The notes beneath the pieces are model-generated. The model had not been told where the DNA came from, ran no database searches, and saw only the letters and a list, made by a program, of their open reading frames with translations. Positions 6,631 through 11,691 of a stretch of 11,691 nt of DNA are shown piece by piece. This DNA comes from Scedosporium boydii (taxonomy: Eukaryota > Ascomycota > Sordariomycetes > Microascales > Microascaceae): the NCBI GenBank assembly GCA_002221725.1, contig NJFT01000428.1:1-11691 (forward strand), in the 5' to 3' direction. Made by a program: the position numbers and the translations under genes. The stretch's first letter is position 1, and every line of letters begins with the position of its first letter.

Positions 6631-8179
6631 TCACAGTCCCTCAATTACGCTGGGCAGCAGCACGTTATTGTACTCCCACAAAACAGTAGCGAAGCCCGCA
6701 GAGAAAGCGGCACCAGTGTACCAGGTTGAGCGGTGGCCCTGGAGGGCAAGTTGCTTCTGGATGAAGCCGGCATTGAGGTCCTCGGCCGTGACGTGCGGAT
6801 GCATCTTGCCGTGGTTCGCGAAGTAAGGGAAAGTAAGAGAACCTTCGGACTCGGGAATGGTGCCTGCCTCGATCATGATTTCGATGGACTCGGCAATGAG
6901 GTCCTGGATACTCTCCGAAGTGTCCCCTTCAGTGCCGACAGCTGTGAACTGGAACAAGTCCTCGGTGCCACCAACGTAGTCGATGCGGCCGACCTGGGAG
7001 GCAGTAGGGAAGACGGTGTAGTTGCTGGATCCCGTGGTTGGAGATCTGTTTGAGTATCCTGTGCTGTTCTGCAGTGACGGGTGTCGGAGGAGGCCGGCGT
7101 AGACGGTGGCGAACTCAAACTTGTCGAAGACTTCCTTCTCGGCTTGATCAGGACAGAATGGCTTCAAGTTTTCTGGGGTAGGCTCAAAGGCAATCAGAAG
7201 GCGCTTGGCTTCGATGCAGGTCAACTCGCCATCATCACTTTGCACCTTCAACGAGACGCCTTTTTTGTCCTGTCGAGTCGCCGAGACAACAGTGCTGGAA
7301 TACAGGACGTCATCGCCCAAGAACGTGGCTGCGGCCTCAAATAGGTCATACAGGCGGCCCGAAGGCGGAACGGCCGCGGCAGCGGTGCCCAGCAATGCTC
7401 GGACCATGGGAACTCCAGACGCCTGCATTATAAACAGCGTAGGCACGTTCATGGTGTCTCCAAGACCCATTGCGGTAGAGTCCCATATCTGGGGGACGGC
7501 GGCCTCGAGGTCGTATTTCTCCACAAATTCGCCAAAAGGCATAGTCAGGTCCTCTGGGACAGACCCAGGCTCGGGGAAGTTGAAGAAGCCCGGCAGTACC
7601 ATATCTTCGTACTTCTCGAGGACGTCCAGGTATCGCTGGAGAGCGGCGTACATGTCGCCGGAGACAGGTGCGGTATAGTCGGGGACGGGTTTTCCCGTCT
7701 TGAAATCCACGTACTTTTGGTCGAGCGTGGTGAACTGCATCGACCCGCTCGTCGACACATTCATGCGCTCCACAAATTCGAAGGCGTTCTTATACTCCAT
7801 CCACGCTTGAACCCCAATGTTGATTACCTTGCCTGTTGCCGGATCGTCGTAGAAAGCCGTGTGACCCCCCTAGTTTTCGGGGTACTTGAGAGTCAGTAAC
7901 CACAGCACTCGGCAGCAGCCGTTGCGAGAGCTTAGGCGGAAGCGCAACTGAAGGGGGTAAACTCACGAGTTGGGGAGCCTTCTCCACCACAACCACAGAC
8001 TTGTTGTGGTCTCGCAACCATACGGCAGCGTGAGCACCAGACGCGCCGCCGCCAACTATAGCAACATCGCGGGAAATGGTATTCCGACAGCATCCAGAGG
8101 CGGCTACAACACTTTGCATGTGAACCGCGACCACCAAGCTCACGCTTACACTCCCCTCACGCAACGTAGTTAGATGCAT
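6631..8179 (-). CDS. Secreted FAD-dependent amine oxidase-like oxidoreductase (beta-cyclopiazonate dehydrogenase-like)
   Basis: Exon 1 (8179..7967, 71 codons) joins exon 2 (7869..6631) to give 483 residues, the usual size for this family. A hydrophobic N-terminus (about residues 9-28) ending in small residues suggests a signal peptide for the secretory pathway; Met21 is an alternative start. The FAD-binding Rossmann motif is VAIVGGGASG (39-48) with acidic Glu66 at the end of the second strand (SVVVVEK). It is followed by LGGHT (71-75) and a DDPATGK stretch, both characteristic of the flavin amine-oxidase superfamily. The C-terminal WYTGAAFSAGF segment (about 454-464) is the expected second FAD-contacting region. 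From memory the overall pattern is closest to fungal proteins related to CpaO, the FAD enzyme of cyclopiazonic acid synthesis, but no other cyclopiazonate gene is in view, so the substrate is unknown. Redox chemistry on a C-N bond is the family expectation. The gene ends at TGA 6633..6631. Confidence 0.9.
7870..7966 (-). other. Spliceosomal intron in the FAD oxidoreductase gene
   Basis: This 97-nt phase-0 intron has a GTGAGT donor (from 7966), a TTACTGAC branch-like sequence and an ACTAG acceptor ending at 7870. It interrupts the codons of the FAD-binding LGGHT motif exactly between Leu71 and Gly72. Without splicing the frame misses the GGHT motif and stops near 7790, so family conservation confirms the removal. 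Confidence 0.92.
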
Positions 8180-9718
8180 TGTCAGTTAAGGAGTGTGATA
8201 CCACTGATGTGTCTTGCTCTAGGCAGTGTTGGAGGCTTGTGTGGGTTTGAAGGCAATCACTATTCTTAAGGAGATGGATTCTGACCCAAGGACGACTCTG
8301 GGATCACTCGAGAATTTAAAGACGTGATCGGTAATCAACACGCACAGCATCTCCAAATTCCCCTCAGGCTCATGGGGCTAAAGGCTTTAATAAAAATTGC
8401 TTATAAGCCCGCCTTGGCGGGAAGAAACAAGCACGGAGAATGATACGCAGCTTCGTGTATTCGGACTTCGGACTTACAAGCCCTACGAACAGGCGGTATA
8501 GCTGTATTAGTACTTATATACGCGTCATGTAATTGAGGTAGCAAAGTGTACCTTTACCGTTTCATTTTGGAGTTCTTTCGACTTTGCGTTCGGTTCCAAT
8601 TGTCATCGTACCACACACAGGACTGGACCCCGCCCGTCCATGCCGCCAAGCACAAACCCCAAGCATTTGATTTAGGGTTGGCCGCTTTCAAATATATTAG
8701 AAGGATGTGCGTATCCAGTAGTTTCTCCCCGGCAGGCGGGGATCGGCCGCCATTCCTGGGAATGCACGGCTGGAAGGAAGTAAACTAGATGGAATAATCA
8801 GTTCAAACACATCAGTGCAAGGCGATTCTTCACACCGTTAGCAAGGTTAAAAGCAAACAGCCGCTCGTCTCAATCCACACAAAGCAATAATGCAGTTGGA
8901 AAACTGGAAACTCGAGTATATGAATTATTAGAAATTAGCTTTCTTCCGACGTTCTCTCCGATCAAGGGCATAACTCGGGAACGGAAAATGAACCAGATAA
9001 CAGAATGACGCGGTTTTACTCACAAGGGCTACTGTGTGCTGAAGGCTGGAGGTGTCAATTGCACCGCGTCACACACTGCCTGCCACTCCCTTACCGCCCT
9101 CAAACGTCTCCAGATCTTATCCGGCGCGTCTTAGATTCTCCTGCTTAAGGGGATCCGTGAGATCTGGTTCATGGGAAGTCGAGCACTGTAAGGAACGCGG
9201 CTCCCAATGTGCAGATAGGGCCCACGCCACGGCATGCCAGATATTAGACTCCTGGTTGAGATTGGGGATATCTCATGTCCATTATGCGACTCCTCATCCC
9301 AGACTGCTTTAGGTAAGTTCCAACAACGGAAGGAAAGCTCTAGTGTGCCAGCCATCGAGAAGGGAATCAATGTGAGCAAACTATAGAGATATGGATTACA
9401 GGTCGCGTCACAATATATTGATATCAACAGAGTCTCGGGATTATAATGCTTGACGGCAAAGGTATGCAGACTAATTATGCAAGTGAAACTCGACTGTAGC
9501 ATGGACCTTTATTATCCAACCATTGGGTTACCTGGGACTTCAAGTTGGAAATAGGAGCAGTAAACGCACGAGGCGGATATAACAACGGGAATTTATAATA
9601 AGAGGATTGGCTTCGCTATTTAAAGCGGAGCGAGAGCAACTGAACTGAGACTCAACTCAGTCTAATATGAGTATATACATCTTCTCCCTTGTCAGATCCT
9701 ATTTTCCAGGAGCCATAA
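8180..9718. other. Long intergenic region with no convincing gene
   Basis: These 1.5 kb hold only short frames on both strands without recognisable domains. The longest ATG-started one is on the minus strand (9502..9131, 123 codons) and has no family signature or favourable composition. The first 250 bases should hold the promoter of the FAD gene; a TATAAG on the minus strand lies near 8400, about 220 nt from its ATG. Small structural features are CCCGCC-TT-GGCGGG at 8408-8421, a duplicated TCGGACT at 8461-8474, ACGCGT at 8520-8525 and a 22-bp imperfect palindrome centred on TTTAAA at about 9610-9631. No transposon ends or RNA gene were recognised. Confidence 0.45.
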
Positions 9719-10039
9719 TTACAATGCATTCTGAAAGTACACCATCATAACCCCCTGGTGAATTGTCCTGGCGAAGTCCCTAAGCGAGGCGTGAGCGGCG
9801 CATTGGTCGTCGTAATACTTCATATCCTCTTCCGTTGCGAACGTGGTGTATGCGGCGAGCGTGTAGCCCTGGTTTCGTGCATCGTCGAACGTCGGCCCAA
9901 CAGTTGCAGACAGGATGTACGGCTTTCCGTCCTTAACGGCTCGAGTAGGCATCGTGCGGTAGATGTCGATAAGGCGATTGCGGTCTTCCTCGGAAGGGAT
10001 TTTGAAAAGGGTGACGCGGTTGATGGGTTGAGTGGACAT
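9719..10039 (-). CDS. Stress-responsive A/B-barrel (Dabb) domain protein
   Basis: This single-exon gene of 106 residues is a complete, single Dabb domain, a small dimeric alpha/beta barrel. The first strand (RVTLFKIP, 8-15) is followed by a helix with the RLIDIYRTM pattern, then the KDGKPYILSATVGPTF strand region (37-51), RNQGYTLAAYTTFATEEDMKYYDD (55-78), and the C-terminal HASLRDFARTIHQGVMMVYF (83-102). This order matches the common fungal group of this size. The family includes plant stress proteins and polyketide cyclases such as olivetolic acid cyclase; most fungal members have no assigned reaction. ATG 10039 was chosen because it gives the canonical N-terminus; a longer open frame to 10177 lacks homology-like content. 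TAA lies at 9721..9719. No other metabolism gene is directly adjacent, so the role stays open. Confidence 0.93.
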   Translation of the reverse strand: MSTQPINRVTLFKIPSEEDRNRLIDIYRTMPTRAVKDGKPYILSATVGPTFDDARNQGYTLAAYTTFATEEDMKYYDDQCAAHASLRDFARTIHQGVMMVYFQNAL

Positions 10040-10105
10040 GGTTTCAGGCGGTTGTCTGCTCTTGTAACTAGACTGAGTCGAAATAGATGTATAGCTTATG
10101 CTGTG

Positions 10106-10113
10106 AAAATATA
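10106..10113 (-). promoter_or_regulatory. TATA-like box of the Dabb gene
   Basis: The minus strand reads TATATTTT here, about 67-74 nt upstream of the Dabb ATG at 10039, a plausible distance for a core promoter with a short leader. It is the best TATA match upstream of that gene within 150 nt. Assignment is by position and sequence only. Confidence 0.4.
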
Positions 10114-10177
10114 GGGTCTTTCCTAGGGTGAAACAGACGGTGGTGATGGCGGCGTTTGCGAGTTGATAGTGAGACAA

Positions 10178-11691
10178 GCTTAGAGGGCAAGGTGCTTGTG
10201 GTTTATGGGGTAATCGTTGAAATTAGGGCTTTGAGTTGGACAGACATCAAAGTCTCCAGGTCGGGGTTAATGCGGAGGTGATCCATAAACCCTGTGACGT
10301 TGTGTTCGGAACTTTCGACGTAGTACGTACCAGACAAGGGCGCCGGCTAGCGTCATCGGAATTTCCAGACAGGTTCTGGCCCTGATCGGATGAACCGCCT
10401 AACCCCCGGCTTCTTGGAGCCGAATTTGGTCGTTGTCTACAAAGGCAGGAACGCAGATATTGTTCCCATAGTCATCCCAAGTGAGTGATGCATTAAATTG
10501 CATCGAAACGAAGCCTCTGGGAGAGAATATTCTCCATCATAACATCAGCTTCATTATTTTCCTTTTCTCATGACACTGGGCAGGGGAACATCTCGGGACC
10601 TTCACGGCAGCGGAAAGTCCGCGGGTCCTCGAAATCACGCTCGGAAGTGGGCGGAATCCCATTCCGCGAACCGCAACTATCCGAGTCCCCTGTCAAGCGG
10701 TCTGCGGTAAATAATTTCTTCCAGGTGGTTAAATCGACGACGATCGAGACGAGACGCCGACATGCTCTCTGTCATTGATGAAGGATTTGATATTGTCACT
10801 AGGCGTAAACTGAAGAGGAATAAAAGAAAATAAGCAACTTGACATCCATGTTCATAACATCTCAGGGAGCTACGTTCGTTTGTCAACCCAAAAATGATGC
10901 CGCCTTCTTCCGGGTGGTAGTATGGCCGGGAATAGCCATCTCGTACACTACGAGATTGCGAGAAATAATGTCCCCAGCCTCGAGCTGGCGAGTAGCTGGG
11001 TTATGATGATATCATCAAGCACAAATACGGCTAATGGGCTTAATCAACAAAATCTCTAGTAGGTGTCTCAAGGTGACTCGCCGCGCGGACGATAATAGGA
11101 CGCAATAGCATCGGGAATAGCATCCCGCTCCAGAACGAAGTGAAACGAGTAGCCTAACCCCACTGCTAGTCAAAGGGAGTCGACTGTCAGTCCGGCGCGG
11201 TCCTCATTCCCACAACCCAAGAGCGAGAATAGAGAACCATCCGAAGTGCAAAACCAGCGTGGATTGCAACTGTATTAGCCCTTAAATCGCGGGAACAACT
11301 ATAGATTGGTTGTGTAATGATAATAGCTTCAAGTGGTGAAAGCATCATGGGATGTAGAACTGCACCATCAAGACCTCTGGCTTGGACAAGGAAGAGAACA
11401 AAGTAAACTTTGGGATGTTCTTGGGATCTGTGTAGGTCCCGAATTTAACAATGTCCTATTGGATAAAGGGAGGGCCGAGGCCAGTGCCGGGACATTGGCA
11501 AGACCAACAAGCGGCTTGTCAGAAACCCAAGGCCTGCGCCAACTCGCTTACGCTCTTCCCCATATAAGAGAGATCACACAGGATCCAGCATAACCAAGCG
11601 CACGACTACGAGACTCTGGTGTTGTTGCGACATATTGTGTTGCATTCATCTCGAGCATCGACCCATTAAGTTGCCCACCCCACTTCCGGCC
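10178..11691. other. Terminal region with no convincing gene
   Basis: No open frame here has an ATG start together with a recognisable motif. The longest (11333..11593 plus; 10677..10886 minus) begin with non-ATG codons. Several short inverted repeats occur: GCGGAAT-CCC-ATTCCGC at 10651-10667 (CGG-N9-CCG spacing, as bound by some Zn2Cys6 factors), ATCTCGTA-CAC-TACGAGAT at 10938-10956, the 14-bp palindrome TGATGATATCATCA at 11004-11017, and a direct repeat AATAGCATC at 11104 and 11116. A TATAAG at 11563-11568 in a promoter-like setting could belong to a plus-strand gene starting beyond the window. Confidence 0.4.
10938..10956. repeat. Perfect inverted repeat, 8-bp arms and 3-bp loop
   Basis: ATCTCGTA, a CAC spacer, then TACGAGAT. 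It could form a small hairpin or bind a dimeric protein. In a window this size one or two such repeats over all short spacers are expected by chance, so significance is low. Confidence 0.5.

Noticed and set aside
7205..7678. Plus-strand 157-codon frame
   Set aside because: Lies entirely antisense to the FAD oxidoreductase, whose family motifs fix the coding strand.
8408..8421. CCCGCC-TT-GGCGGG hairpin as a transposon end or terminator
   Set aside because: Arms of only 6 bp, no partner copy, no target-site duplication and no transposase relic nearby.
9131..9502. Minus-strand 123-codon frame with an ATG start
   Set aside because: No recognisable family, irregular composition, and no supporting promoter or splice context; chance is more likely.
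385..10674. Shared 11-mer CCGCGAACCGC at 385 and 10664
   Set aside because: Tens of shared 11-mers are expected by chance in a window of this length.
11333..11593. Plus-strand 86-codon frame near the right end
   Set aside because: GTG start, no motif, and a promoter-like TATAAG lies inside it.
1..11691. CRISPR array, tRNA or rRNA gene, bacterial operon features
   Set aside because: No regularly spaced repeats, no tRNA cloverleaf signature and no rRNA-like segment seen; the gene structures are eukaryotic.

Overview
The window looks like nuclear DNA of a filamentous ascomycete (Pezizomycotina). The protein families are typical of such fungi: NmrA-like SDR, fungal APH-type kinase, secreted flavin amine-oxidase-like protein and Dabb protein. 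Two genes carry short spliceosomal introns (55 and 97 nt) with GTAAGT/GTGAGT donors, CTAAT/CTGAC-like branch sites and AG acceptors. There are no Shine-Dalgarno sites or bacterial operons, and intergenic spaces are long. I cannot name the species.

Layout. (1) 22..1069, minus: a two-exon gene for an unrecognised protein of about 330 aa. (2) 1092..2042: divergent promoter region. (3) 2043..2969, plus: NmrA-like NAD(P)-binding protein. (4) 3119..3943, minus, convergent with NmrA: unrecognised protein with one N-terminal membrane segment. (5) 4658..6051, minus: APH/choline-kinase-like protein whose reading frame is broken once near 5593 although all kinase motifs survive on either side. (6) 6631..8179, minus: two-exon, probably secreted FAD oxidoreductase resembling beta-cyclopiazonate dehydrogenase. 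(7) 8180..9718: no convincing gene. (8) 9719..10039, minus: stress-responsive A/B-barrel (Dabb) protein. (9) 10040..11691: no convincing gene.

Function. The flavoenzyme, kinase-like gene and membrane-anchored protein are consecutive on the minus strand. With NmrA and Dabb neighbours this resembles the accessory-gene content of fungal specialised-metabolism or stress loci. No backbone synthase (PKS, NRPS, terpene cyclase, DMATS), transporter or transcription factor is present, so I do not call it a biosynthetic cluster.

Novelty. I found no clear undescribed system. The items most worth checking are the single-base frame break in the APH gene, a coding-like lysine/glutamate/alanine-rich tail just past the stop of the flavoenzyme gene, the two unrecognised proteins, and small 5'-leader features (a three-codon upstream ORF and a tandem CCAAT array).
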